Origin: Acidovorax sp. 69 | GTDB taxonomy: Bacteria; Pseudomonadota; Gammaproteobacteria; Burkholderiales; Burkholderiaceae_C | Direction: 5' to 3' | Assembly (NCBI RefSeq): GCF_002797445.1 | Contig: NZ_PGEP01000001.1 | Location: 4,464,501 to 4,528,500 of the forward strand | DNA length: 64,000 nucleotides | Shown: one piece after another, positions 56,296 to 64,000 of the stretch | Numbering within the stretch: position 1 is the first letter of the stretch | How the letters are laid out: each line of letters starts with the position of its first letter | Position numbers and translations under genes: made by a program | The notes under the pieces: generated by a model | Told to the model about the DNA's origin: nothing | The model's input: the letters and a program-made list of their open reading frames with translations, nothing else | The model's database searches: none

Positions 56296-57090
56296 CTACT
56301 GTGACGCCAACCCGTACCGGTACCCCTTGAAGGACCAGATGGTCCGCCCGGGTTCGATCTTCTCCAGCAGCAAGCCGGGGCCAGCGGGATCCCCCTCATG
56401 CAGCACCTGACCATTGACGATGGCCATGCGGTACACCGGGTTGCTGGAATAGGTCACGCCAGAGATTTTCAGCGAGGGCAGCTGCGCGCGCACGGCCTCA
56501 GGAAGATCCGCCTGTGCAAACACGGTGCCCGTGGGCGCTGCCACAGCCGGGGCAGGGGTCGGGGTCGGCTCCTTGGGGATGACGACGCGGGCAACCGCCG
56601 CAGTGTCCCGGGCTGGCTCTGCTGCGCGTGAGCGGGCCGCTTCTGCGGCCAGTGCACGCTGGGCGGTCGGCACTGCGGCGGGTTTCTCGCGCTGTTCTGC
56701 GGGTGCCAACCCACCCGGCAACGGACGGGCCCCAGACGGAGCTGCCGGGGACGGCACCGCCGCAGGCGCCAATGCTGCAGGAGGCGCCGCCACGGGTGCA
56801 GCGACAGGGGATGCCAAGCCAGACAACGGCGATGGCGATGGCGACACAGAGGTTGCCGCAACCACGCCCCCCGCCCCTGGGGCATTGCGCTGCATCATCC
56901 ACCAAGCACCGGCAGCGGCCACACCGGCCACAGCCACCAGGGTCACAACGACCAGCAGCGGGGCAACCACCGACCGCGCCGCCACTGGCGCCGCACCAGG
57001 CACTGGGACCACCTGCGTATGAAGCCCCGGCACAGCGCCTCGGCCCCGTTCGGCTTCTGCGCGGCGCAACGCATCAAGAATGTAGGACAT
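56296..57090 (-). CDS. gspB: General secretion pathway protein GspB (ExeB-like)
   Basis: 264 residues. N-terminal SYILDALRRAEAERGRG is the family signature; a TM segment follows (SVVAPLLVVVTLVAVAGVAAAGAWWM), then a long Pro/Ala-rich periplasmic linker and a C-terminal PulB-like domain (PEAVRAQLPSLKISGVTYSSNPVYRMAIVNGQVLHEGD). With ExeA it helps the type II secretion secretin pass the peptidoglycan. Starts 6 bp after the exeA stop, so both form one operon; the T2SS genes themselves are not in the window. Confidence 0.87.
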   Translation of the reverse strand: MSYILDALRRAEAERGRGAVPGLHTQVVPVPGAAPVAARSVVAPLLVVVTLVAVAGVAAAGAWWMMQRNAPGAGGVVAATSVSPSPSPLSGLASPVAAPVAAPPAALAPAAVPSPAAPSGARPLPGGLAPAEQREKPAAVPTAQRALAAEAARSRAAEPARDTAAVARVVIPKEPTPTPAPAVAAPTGTVFAQADLPEAVRAQLPSLKISGVTYSSNPVYRMAIVNGQVLHEGDPAGPGLLLEKIEPGRTIWSFKGYRYGLASQ

Positions 57091-57095
57091 GAAAA

Positions 57096-58837
57096 TCAGA
57101 CTCCGGTGCGCAAACGCGGTTCGCTCACGCCATTGACGCGGTTGAGCAACATGAGGGTCAAAGGGCCGGCGCGGCCGTCTGGCGTGACGCCCTGGGCCAA
57201 CTGAAAGCGCTGGACACGGGATTGACGCACTGCGGTGGTAGCAGGTCGCCCGCCTGCCCCCAAGCCCCCGGCAGCGGCGGTCGCCAGTTGTTTGTCGAGC
57301 CAGGCGGCACCGGCGACGGTCTCGGTGATCTCGCCTTTGTCGGGCATGCCGGGCGGGGCGCGCCACAGCGTGGCAATGTCGCCGCGCCACACCTGCGCCA
57401 GCTCTGCCACGGGCACCCGCAGCGTGTGGCCGGAGCCTTCCAGCGTGGCCATATCACCGTCGAGGCCGCGCAACACGGCAGCTACCACCACGTCGCCCTC
57501 CTCCGATGGGAAAAGCGTCAGCAGCACGGGCCGGTCGATTTGTCGCACCAGATTCAGGCCCGCGCGACGATTGCGGTAGCAGCGAAGGCCATCGCGTGGC
57601 AGTGTGGCACAGGCGTCCGCCCCATCCGGCAGGCGTGCTCCCCAGGCAGACGCCAGTGCCTGCCACGCCAAGGCATCGCTGGCGGGCTGCGCCGCAAGAA
57701 ACTGCTGCAGGCCAGACAAAGGCGCCAAGACCTTGGCAGCAGGCACCGAAACCGCACTGGCCGGGCCCGCCGCAGGGGGCGCCCCTGCGGTACCTGCCAC
57801 AACAGGGTTGCTGCCAGCGGGCGACTGCTGGACAGCCGCGCCGGGGCGTGCTGGCGCGGTGGCAACCACGGCCCCCCCGCCTTGTGGCGGCGGGGGCCAC
57901 ACCCCCAGAACGCCGACCACAGCGGCCACCAAGGCCGCCCCCGCCAAAGCCCCCATCCCCGCAACGGCCCAGCGAGGCCAGCCCCCCGGGCAGTGCGCGC
58001 GGCGGCCGCAGAGGCGGGCGCATCAAACACCTCGCGGGCGGCGCGGTTGACGATGGCCACATTGACCTCACGCACTCCTGCGGCGTAGGCCCCCAGCAGC
58101 GCCCGGTCGCACAGCAGGTTGATGCGCCGGGGCACACCCCGCGACAGCTTGTGCACGCGCCGAATGGCGCGCCGGCTGAAGGGCTGCGGCCCGTTCAGGC
58201 CCGCCACGGCCAGGCGGTGCGCAATGTACTGCTGCGTCTCCTGCGGGCTGAGCGCATCCAGATGGAACCGCGCGATCACGCGTTGCGCCAGCTGCTCCAG
58301 CGAAGGGCTGGCGACCATGGCGCGCAGCTCTGGCTGGCCGATGAGAATGATTTGCAGCAGCTTGCGCTCGCTGGTCTCCAGGTTGGTCAGCAGGCGCAAC
58401 TGCTCCAGCACATCGGCCGAGAGGTTCTGCGCCTCGTCAATGATGAGAACGGTATTGCGTCCGGCCCCATGGGCTGCCAATAACGCCGCGTTGAGCGGGT
58501 CGATGTAGTCCTTGACCGTCTCCCCCCCTGGCACCGTGGGCTGGTGGGGCACACCAAACTCATCGCAGATGGAGCGCAGAAGCTCCTCCACCGTGAGCTT
58601 GGGGTTGAAGATGTAGGCCACATCGCAGTGCGCCGGGATCTGCTCCAGAAAACAGCGGCACACCGTGGTCTTGCCAGCCCCCACCTCCCCCGTGAGCAGC
58701 ACAAAACCGCCCCCGGCATCCAGCCCGTAGAGCAGATGGGCCAGCGCCTCGCGATGCCGCTCGCTCATGAACAGGTAGCGAGGGTCCGGGGCAATAGAAA
58801 AAGGGGGATGCTGAAGACCGAAAAACGGGGCGTACAT
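57096..58837 (-). CDS. ExeA-like AAA ATPase with peptidoglycan-binding domain (apparent frameshift)
   Basis: Start MYAPFFGLQHPPFSIAPDPR is the family hallmark. AAA domain: Walker A LLTGEVGAGKTTVC, Walker B VLIIDEAQNLS, QPELRAMV, then a helical lid to ~residue 275. The frame shifts at a G6 run on the coding strand (57982-57987): adding one G joins ASAAAARTA to PRWAVAGMGALAGAAL, the expected TM segment, and on to a periplasmic part with a peptidoglycan-binding-like C-terminus (RVQRFQLAQGVTPDGRAGPLTLMLLNRV). ExeA with GspB inserts the type II secretin. Without the correction the ORF runs out of frame. Confidence 0.83.
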
Positions 58838-58946
58838 ACCCTGAGGATACCGCCCCATGCGAAGCCCTTCCCCTTGCGCCCCAGCACCACACTGCACAGG
58901 CCCAGCCGTCCGAGGCAGGGTTTCACCCGACAAGTAGTTTCCCGTA

Positions 58947-58966
58947 AATTGTCGTCGGCAAGACAA
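58947..58966. promoter_or_regulatory. Candidate regulator site, AATTGTCGTC-N5-GACAA (site 2)
   Basis: Same 20-bp pattern as at 54888, with identical spacing, 103 bp upstream of the acyl-CoA ligase gene and 109 bp from the divergent exeA start. Shared regulation of the two Liv-type loci is the simplest reading. Confidence 0.55.
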
Positions 58967-59069
58967 GATAACGTCAAAGTGCGTCCTAGCATCGGACCCA
59001 ACACGCAAACACAAGCTTGCGCGCCCGGCAGTCACCGGGCTGACACCCTCTCACTTTTAGGAACCTGCA

Positions 59070-61016
59070 ATGTTGACCACGTTCCCGCAACTGCTGCTCA
59101 AGCATGCCGCCGAACGCCCCACGGCACCGGCCCTGCGCGAAAAAGAATATGGCATCTGGCAGGCCCACAGCTGGGCTGATCTGGCACGCATGGTGGAGCA
59201 GGTGGCTGCCGGGCTGCACCTGGCCGGCCTGCAGCGCCATGAGCACATGGTGGTGATCGGGGCCAACCGCCCGCGCCTGTACGCCACCATGCTGGCTGCG
59301 CAATCGCTGGGGGCCATCCCGGTGCCGCTGTACCAGGACGCCGTGGGTGCCGAGTGCATTTTCCCGCTGAACAACGCTGAAGTGCGCTTTTGCCTCGTGG
59401 AAGACCAGGAGCAGGTAGACAAGCTGCTCGAAATCCGCGAGCAGTGCCCGCAAATCTCCAACATCTTCTTTGACGACCCACGCGGCCTGCGCAAGTACGC
59501 CGAAGAAGGCCTCGCATCTCTGGACTCGCTGATCGAGGCAGGCCAAGCGCATGTCGCGAAGAACCCCCAGTGGTTTCGCAACGAGGTCGCCAAGGCCCAG
59601 CCCGATGACGTGGCCGCGATGTTCTTCACCTCGGGCACCACCGGCAACCCCAAGGGCGTGGTGCACACCCACAGCACGCTGCTCGACCGCGCCAGTGCAG
59701 GTGCCGAGTTCGACAAGCTCACCAGCGCCGAAGAAGTGCTGGCCTACCTGCCGCCCGCCTGGATCGGCCAGAACATCTTCAGCTACGCGCAGTGGCTGGC
59801 CTGCGGCTACGTGGTCAACTGCCCCGAGTCGGCCAGCACCGTGACCATCGATTTGAAGGAAGTGGGCCCCACGTACTACTTTGCGCCCCCCCGCATTTTT
59901 GAAGGCCTGCTGACCAGCGTGATGATCCGCATGGAAGACGCGGGCGCCCTGAAGCGCAAGATGTTCCACGCCTGCATGGCCGTGGCCCAGCGCGTGGGAC
60001 CGGCGCTCATGGATGGCGAAGCGGTTGGCACACTCGACCGCATCAAATATGCCATGGGCAACCTGCTGGTGTACGGCCCGCTGCGCAACAACCTGGGTTT
60101 CAGCCGCGTGCGCGTGGCCTACACGGCGGGCGAAGCCATTGGCCCCGACCTGTTCACCTTCTACCGATCCATCGGCATCAACCTCAAGCAACTGTACGGC
60201 TCTACTGAGACCGCCGTGTTTGTGTGCCTGCAGCCCGACAACCAGGCCCGCGCCGACACCGTGGGCGTGCCCATTCGCGGCGTGGAGATCAAGGTGGCCG
60301 ACAACGGCGAGATCCTGGTCAAATCCGCCGGATTGCTCAAAGAGTACTACAAGAACCCCAAGGCCACCGCCGAGGTGCTGACGGCCGACGGCTGGTACCA
60401 CACCAGCGATGCGGGCTTTCTGGACGCACACGGCCACCTCAAGATCATCGACCGCGTGAAAGACGTGGGCCGCATCATGGGCGGCGCCAACGACGGTGCC
60501 ATGTTTGCGCCGAAGTATGTGGAGAACAAGCTCAAGTTTTTCCCGCACATCAAGGAAGTGGTGGCCCTGGGCGACAAGCGCGAGAGGGTCTGCGTGATGG
60601 TCAACATCGACTTCGACGCCGTGGGCAACTGGGCCGAGCGCCGCAACCTGCCCTACGCGGGCTACACCGACCTGGCGCAAAAGCCCGAGGTGTACGAATT
60701 GATCCGCGAATGCATCGAGAAGGTCAACGCCGACCTCGCCACCGACGCCATGCTCGCGGGCAGCCAGGTGAGCCGCTTCCTGGTGCTGCACAAGGAGCTG
60801 GATGCCGACGACGGCGAGCTCACCCGCACCAACAAGGTCCGCCGGGGCTTCATTGCCGACAAGTACGGCGTGCTGGTCGAGGCGCTGTATGCCGGGCGCA
60901 CCGAGCAGTACATCGAGACCCAGGTGAAGTTTGAAGATGGCCGCACGGGCAGCGTGAGCGCCACGCTCAAGCTCTCGGATACAAAAACTTTTGCGCCGGT
61001 GAAAACTGCCGCATGA
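59070..61016 (+). CDS. AMP-dependent long-chain acyl-CoA synthetase
   Basis: 648 residues, ANL superfamily. ATP/AMP-binding P-loop FFTSGTTGNPKGVVHTHS (about 187-205), YGSTETAVFVC, motif GWYHTSDAGFLDAHGHLKIIDRVKD, and C-terminal lid Lys in LTRTNKVRRGF. Activates a carboxylic acid to its CoA thioester. It overlaps the livG start by 4 bases, and comparable ligase-liv operons in Comamonadaceae import and activate fatty or aromatic acids; the substrate is inferred only. Confidence 0.88.
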   Translation: MLTTFPQLLLKHAAERPTAPALREKEYGIWQAHSWADLARMVEQVAAGLHLAGLQRHEHMVVIGANRPRLYATMLAAQSLGAIPVPLYQDAVGAECIFPLNNAEVRFCLVEDQEQVDKLLEIREQCPQISNIFFDDPRGLRKYAEEGLASLDSLIEAGQAHVAKNPQWFRNEVAKAQPDDVAAMFFTSGTTGNPKGVVHTHSTLLDRASAGAEFDKLTSAEEVLAYLPPAWIGQNIFSYAQWLACGYVVNCPESASTVTIDLKEVGPTYYFAPPRIFEGLLTSVMIRMEDAGALKRKMFHACMAVAQRVGPALMDGEAVGTLDRIKYAMGNLLVYGPLRNNLGFSRVRVAYTAGEAIGPDLFTFYRSIGINLKQLYGSTETAVFVCLQPDNQARADTVGVPIRGVEIKVADNGEILVKSAGLLKEYYKNPKATAEVLTADGWYHTSDAGFLDAHGHLKIIDRVKDVGRIMGGANDGAMFAPKYVENKLKFFPHIKEVVALGDKRERVCVMVNIDFDAVGNWAERRNLPYAGYTDLAQKPEVYELIRECIEKVNADLATDAMLAGSQVSRFLVLHKELDADDGELTRTNKVRRGFIADKYGVLVEALYAGRTEQYIETQVKFEDGRTGSVSATLKLSDTKTFAPVKTAA

Positions 61017-61837
61017 AACCCGCGCTCTACCCGCTTGAGAAGCCACTACCCATGACCACCAAGAAGATCGGCGACGTCATTCTCGACGTCAAGAACATCA
61101 GCCTGCGGTTTGGCGGGGTGAAGGCGCTGACCGACATCTCGTTCAACGTGAAAGAGCACGAGATCCGCGCCATCATCGGCCCCAACGGCGCGGGCAAGAG
61201 CTCCATGCTCAACTGCATCAACGGCGTGTACACGCCGTCCGAAGGCTCCATCACCTTCCGTGGCAAGACGTTTGACCACATGAACTCGCGCCAGGTGGCC
61301 GAGATGGGCGTGGCGCGCACGTTCCAGAATCTGGCGCTGTTCAAGGGCATGAGCGTGATCGACAACATCATGACCGGCCGCAACCTCAAGATCAAAAGCA
61401 ACCTGCTGCTGCAGGCGCTGCGCTGGGGCCCCGCCGAGCGCGAGGAAATCCGCCACCGCGAGTACGTCGAACACATCATTGACTTCCTGGAAATCCAGGC
61501 CTTTCGCAAAACACCTGTGGGCCAGCTGCCCTACGGCCTGCAAAAGCGCGTTGATTTGGGCCGTGCACTGGCCATGGAACCACAAGTGCTGCTGCTCGAC
61601 GAGCCCATGGCCGGCATGAACGTGGAAGAAAAGCAGGACATGTGCCGTTTCATCCTGGACGTGAACGACGAGTTCGGCACCACCATCGTGCTGATTGAGC
61701 ACGACATGGGCGTGGTGATGGACATCAGCGACCGCGTGGTGGTGCTCGACTACGGCAAGAAAATCGGCGACGGCAGCCCCGACGAAGTACGCAGCAACGA
61801 AGACGTGATCAGTGCCTATCTGGGCACATCGCACTGA
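61013..61837 (+). CDS. LivG-type ABC transporter ATP-binding protein
   Basis: 274 residues. Walker A GPNGAGKSSMLNCI, Q-loop TFQNLALF, signature LPYGLQKRVDLGRAL, Walker B LLLDEPMAGMN, switch LIEHDMGVVMD. C-terminal LivG extension (YGKKIGDGSPDEVRSNEDVISAYLG). The ATGA overlap with the ligase stop supports the start at 61013; the in-frame ATG at 61052 is also possible. Confidence 0.9.
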   Translation: MKPALYPLEKPLPMTTKKIGDVILDVKNISLRFGGVKALTDISFNVKEHEIRAIIGPNGAGKSSMLNCINGVYTPSEGSITFRGKTFDHMNSRQVAEMGVARTFQNLALFKGMSVIDNIMTGRNLKIKSNLLLQALRWGPAEREEIRHREYVEHIIDFLEIQAFRKTPVGQLPYGLQKRVDLGRALAMEPQVLLLDEPMAGMNVEEKQDMCRFILDVNDEFGTTIVLIEHDMGVVMDISDRVVVLDYGKKIGDGSPDEVRSNEDVISAYLGTSH

Positions 61838-61852
61838 TCGGGAGAACGACAC

Positions 61853-62782
61853 ATGGCATTCTTTCTGGAAACCCTCATCGGCGGCCTCATGGCCGGCATG
61901 CTGTATTCGCTGGTCGCACTGGGCTTTGTGCTGATCTACAAGGCCTCGGGCGTGTTCAATTTTGCGCAGGGCGCCATGGTGCTGTTCGCAGCGCTGGCCA
62001 TGGCCCGCTTTGCCGAGTGGATTCCCAGGTGGACCGGCATCGACAACCCCATCGTGGCCAACCTGGCGGCCTTTGTGATTGCAGGCGCCATCATGTTCGT
62101 GGTGGCCTGGCTGATCGAAAAACTGGTGCTGCGCCACCTCGTGAACCAGGAAGGCGCCACGCTGCTCATGGCCACGCTGGGCATCACCTACTTTCTCGAA
62201 GGCCTGGGCCAGACGCTGTTTGGCAGCGACATCTACAAAATCGATGTGGGCATGCCCAAAGAGCCCATCTTCGCGTTCGACAGCGTCTTTCAGGGCGGCA
62301 TCCTGATCAACAAGGAAGACGTGATCGCCGCCGCCATCGCGGCAACCCTGGTCGCCCTGCTCTCGGTGTTCTTCCAGAAAACCTCCACCGGGCGCGCACT
62401 GCGTGCCGTGGCCGACGACCACCAGGCCGCGCAGTCCATAGGCATTCCGCTCAACCGCATCTGGGTGATCGTGTGGTGCGTGGCGGGTGTGGTGGCCCTG
62501 GTGGCCGGGATGATCTGGGGCAGCAAGCTGGGCGTGCAGTTCTCGCTGACAACCGTAGCGCTGCGTGCGCTGCCCGTGGTGATCCTGGGCGGCCTCACCT
62601 CGGTGCCCGGCGCCATCATCGGCGGCTTGATCATCGGCGTGGGCGAGAAGCTGTCGGAGGTGTACCTGGGCCCGTTTGTGGGCGGGGGCATCGAGATCTG
62701 GTTTGCGTATGTGCTGGCGCTGGTGTTTCTTCTGTTCCGGCCACAAGGTTTGTTCGGAGAAAAAATCATTGATCGCGTATGA
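61853..62782 (+). CDS. LivH-type ABC transporter permease
   Basis: 309 residues, about eight hydrophobic helices, with FLETLIGGLMAGMLYSLVALG, FNFAQGAMVLFAALA, TLGITYFLEGLGQTLFG, and the BPD-transporter loop (ALRAVADDHQAAQSIGIPLNRIW). It starts 15 bp after livG. A 154-bp gap with two hairpins separates it from livM. Confidence 0.9.
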   Translation: MAFFLETLIGGLMAGMLYSLVALGFVLIYKASGVFNFAQGAMVLFAALAMARFAEWIPRWTGIDNPIVANLAAFVIAGAIMFVVAWLIEKLVLRHLVNQEGATLLMATLGITYFLEGLGQTLFGSDIYKIDVGMPKEPIFAFDSVFQGGILINKEDVIAAAIAATLVALLSVFFQKTSTGRALRAVADDHQAAQSIGIPLNRIWVIVWCVAGVVALVAGMIWGSKLGVQFSLTTVALRALPVVILGGLTSVPGAIIGGLIIGVGEKLSEVYLGPFVGGGIEIWFAYVLALVFLLFRPQGLFGEKIIDRV

Positions 62783-62803
62783 AATACGAGAGCAATGATT
62801 TTT
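62760..62803 (+). terminator. Hairpin at the livH stop (attenuator or terminator)
   Basis: AAAAATCATTG (62761-62771) pairs with CAATGATTTTT (62793-62803), with inner CGTAT/ATACG arms around GAA; the right arm ends in a T-run. It overlaps the livH stop codon. Complete or partial termination here would lower livM relative to livH; it may instead stabilise the upstream mRNA. Confidence 0.6.
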
Positions 62804-62814
62804 CGAAGGAGGCT

Positions 62815-62833
62815 CAACGTGCGCAGCACGTTG
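62815..62833 (+). promoter_or_regulatory. Second hairpin in the livH-livM spacer
   Basis: CAACGTGC (62815-62822) and GCACGTTG (62826-62833) form a perfect 8-bp stem with a 3-nt loop. It follows AAGGAGG (62806-62812) and covers a GTG at 62819 that could start a 30-codon reading frame ending at 62911. That peptide shows no recognisable similarity and is not called as a gene. Confidence 0.4.
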
Positions 62834-62936
62834 ACTGTGGGAACGACGTTCACACAGGGCACCGCAGGTGCGCCCCCGTGCAAACGATCACACACCGCGT
62901 CTAACCCATAACAAGAACGAACCCAGGAGACACACC

Positions 62937-64000
62937 ATGCTCTACCGCGAAAACGGCCAGTTCAAAACGAGCTACCGCGCCGACCAACAGATCTTCCCCA
63001 TCGCGCAGGACCGCATCGCCGTTGGCATCATCCTGGCCCTTGCATTCATCGTCGTGCCGGCCTTCGCCAGCGACTACATCTTTCGCGCCATCCTGATCCC
63101 CTTCGTCATCATGGCGCTGGCGGCTCTGGGAGTGAACATCCTCGTAGGCTACTGCGGCCAGATCTCGCTGGGCTCGGGCGCCTTCATGGCGGTGGGTGCC
63201 TACGGCGCCTACAACTTTTTCGTGCGCTTTCCGGGCATGCCGCTCATCCCCGCGCTGATCCTGGGCGGACTGTGCGCTACGTTCTTCGGCATCCTGTTCG
63301 GGCTGCCCAGCCTGCGCGTCAAGGGCCTGTACCTGGCCGTGGCGACGCTGGCCGCGCAGTTCTTCAGCGACTGGATGTTCCTGCGCATCAAGTGGTTCAC
63401 CAACAATTCCGACTCCGGGTCGGTCTCGGTGAACAACCTGCAAGTGTTTGGCATGCCCATCGAAAGCGCCACCAGCAAATACATCTTCTGCCTGGCGCTG
63501 CTGGTGGTCGTGGCGCTACTCGCCAAAAATCTGGTGCGCGGCGCGATCGGCCGCGAATGGATGGCCATCCGCGACATGGACGTGGCCGCCGCCGTGATCG
63601 GCATCCGCCCCATGTACGCCAAGCTCAGCGCGTTTGCGGTCAGCTCGTTCATCGTGGGCATGGCGGGCGCGCTCTGGGCCTTTGTGCACCTGGGGGCCTG
63701 GGAGCCTGCGGCGTTCTCGGTGGAAATCTCGTTCCGCTTGCTGTTCATGGTGATCATCGGCGGGCTGGGCTCCATCGCCGGGGGCTTCTTTGGCGCCGCC
63801 TTCATCGTGGTGCTGCCCATCGTGCTCAACCAGTTCCTGCCCGCCTTCATGGGGCTGTTCGGCATCGAGGTGTCCACGGCGGGTGTTTCACACGCCGAGC
63901 TGATGATTTTTGGCGCGCTGATCGTTTGGTTCCTGATCGTGGAGCCGCATGGCCTGGCCAAGCTGTGGTCCACCGCCAAGCAGAAGTTGCGCCTGTGGCC
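62937..64000 (+). CDS. LivM-type ABC transporter permease (partial, runs off window)
   Basis: 354 codons visible, no stop before base 64000. Hydrophobic multi-pass protein: VGIILALAFIVVPAFAS, ILVGYCGQISLGSGAFMAVGAYGAY, GLPSLRVKGLYLAVATLAAQFF, and the permease loop REWMAIRDMDVAAAVIGIRP. Start ATG 62937 is preceded by AGGAG. The binding protein and LivF genes expected after it are outside the window. Confidence 0.9.
   Translation, partial: MLYRENGQFKTSYRADQQIFPIAQDRIAVGIILALAFIVVPAFASDYIFRAILIPFVIMALAALGVNILVGYCGQISLGSGAFMAVGAYGAYNFFVRFPGMPLIPALILGGLCATFFGILFGLPSLRVKGLYLAVATLAAQFFSDWMFLRIKWFTNNSDSGSVSVNNLQVFGMPIESATSKYIFCLALLVVVALLAKNLVRGAIGREWMAIRDMDVAAAVIGIRPMYAKLSAFAVSSFIVGMAGALWAFVHLGAWEPAAFSVEISFRLLFMVIIGGLGSIAGGFFGAAFIVVLPIVLNQFLPAFMGLFGIEVSTAGVSHAELMIFGALIVWFLIVEPHGLAKLWSTAKQKLRLW

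Noticed and set aside
62819..62911. 30-codon GTG-start frame as a real gene
   Set aside because: Good Shine-Dalgarno but no similarity or conserved pattern, and its start is within a hairpin; kept only as a regulatory possibility.

Overview
The window is high-GC (about two thirds G+C) DNA from a betaproteobacterium, most likely family Comamonadaceae and close to Acidovorax. The reasons are the protein families (DbpA, PurT, SrkA, HtpG, exosortase H, fatty-acid/BCAA-type ABC operon, ExeA/GspB), the dense coding with many ATGA stop/start overlaps, and two families of intergenic repeats that I recognise from that group. I see no rRNA, complete tRNA, IS element, prophage or CRISPR array, so this looks like ordinary chromosome. 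Genus is an inference.

Layout. 1-10.4 kb: end of an ankyrin protein, DEAD-box helicase dbpA, an MgtC/DUF4010 membrane protein, two c-di-GMP enzymes around AMP nucleosidase, a NodI-like ATPase and purT. 10.5-16.6 kb: a sigma-54 activator gene, a near-perfect 31-bp palindrome, a consensus -24/-12 promoter, then rhodanese, OsmC-like protein, acyl-CoA-dehydrogenase-like flavoprotein and a rubredoxin/rubredoxin-reductase fusion. This is the best candidate here for a little-described regulated system. 16.8-18.8 kb: DUF3455 protein, ECF sigma, anti-sigma. 19.0-24.8 kb (minus strand): NarX/NarL-like two-component pair, an NrtA-type ABC transporter behind a probable sigma-54 promoter, and cyanase. 24.9-27.6 kb: NodJ-like permease and two flavin-split-barrel proteins, one fused to GAF and winged-helix domains.

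27.6-39.7 kb: hemerythrin-like protein, GMC oxidoreductase, 3-hydroxyacyl-CoA dehydrogenase and enoyl-CoA hydratase, the ohrR-ohr peroxide-defence pair, a phosphoesterase, a kinase-USP fusion, DUF2855, srkA and a response regulator. 39.7-41.6 kb: exosortase H, its associated membrane protein, and a frame-broken DUF11 surface protein that still ends in an IPTLSKWG sorting motif. 42.3-52 kb (minus strand): htpG with a heat-shock promoter, DHH phosphoesterase, hydrolase, pseudouridine synthase, and an operon of lipoprotein, cupredoxin and GGDEF/EAL protein. 52.3-64 kb: chemoreceptor, Crp-type regulator, Liv-type binding protein, gspB/exeA, and an acyl-CoA ligase with livG-livH-livM running off the end.

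Quality note: four genes (14.2, 17.1, 50.9 and 58.0 kb) carry apparent -1 frameshifts, each in a C/G run of 6-7 and each repaired by adding one base. Homopolymer undercalling is the simplest explanation, so these genes are probably intact in the organism. The DUF11 gene at 41.0-41.6 kb is different and looks genuinely decayed.
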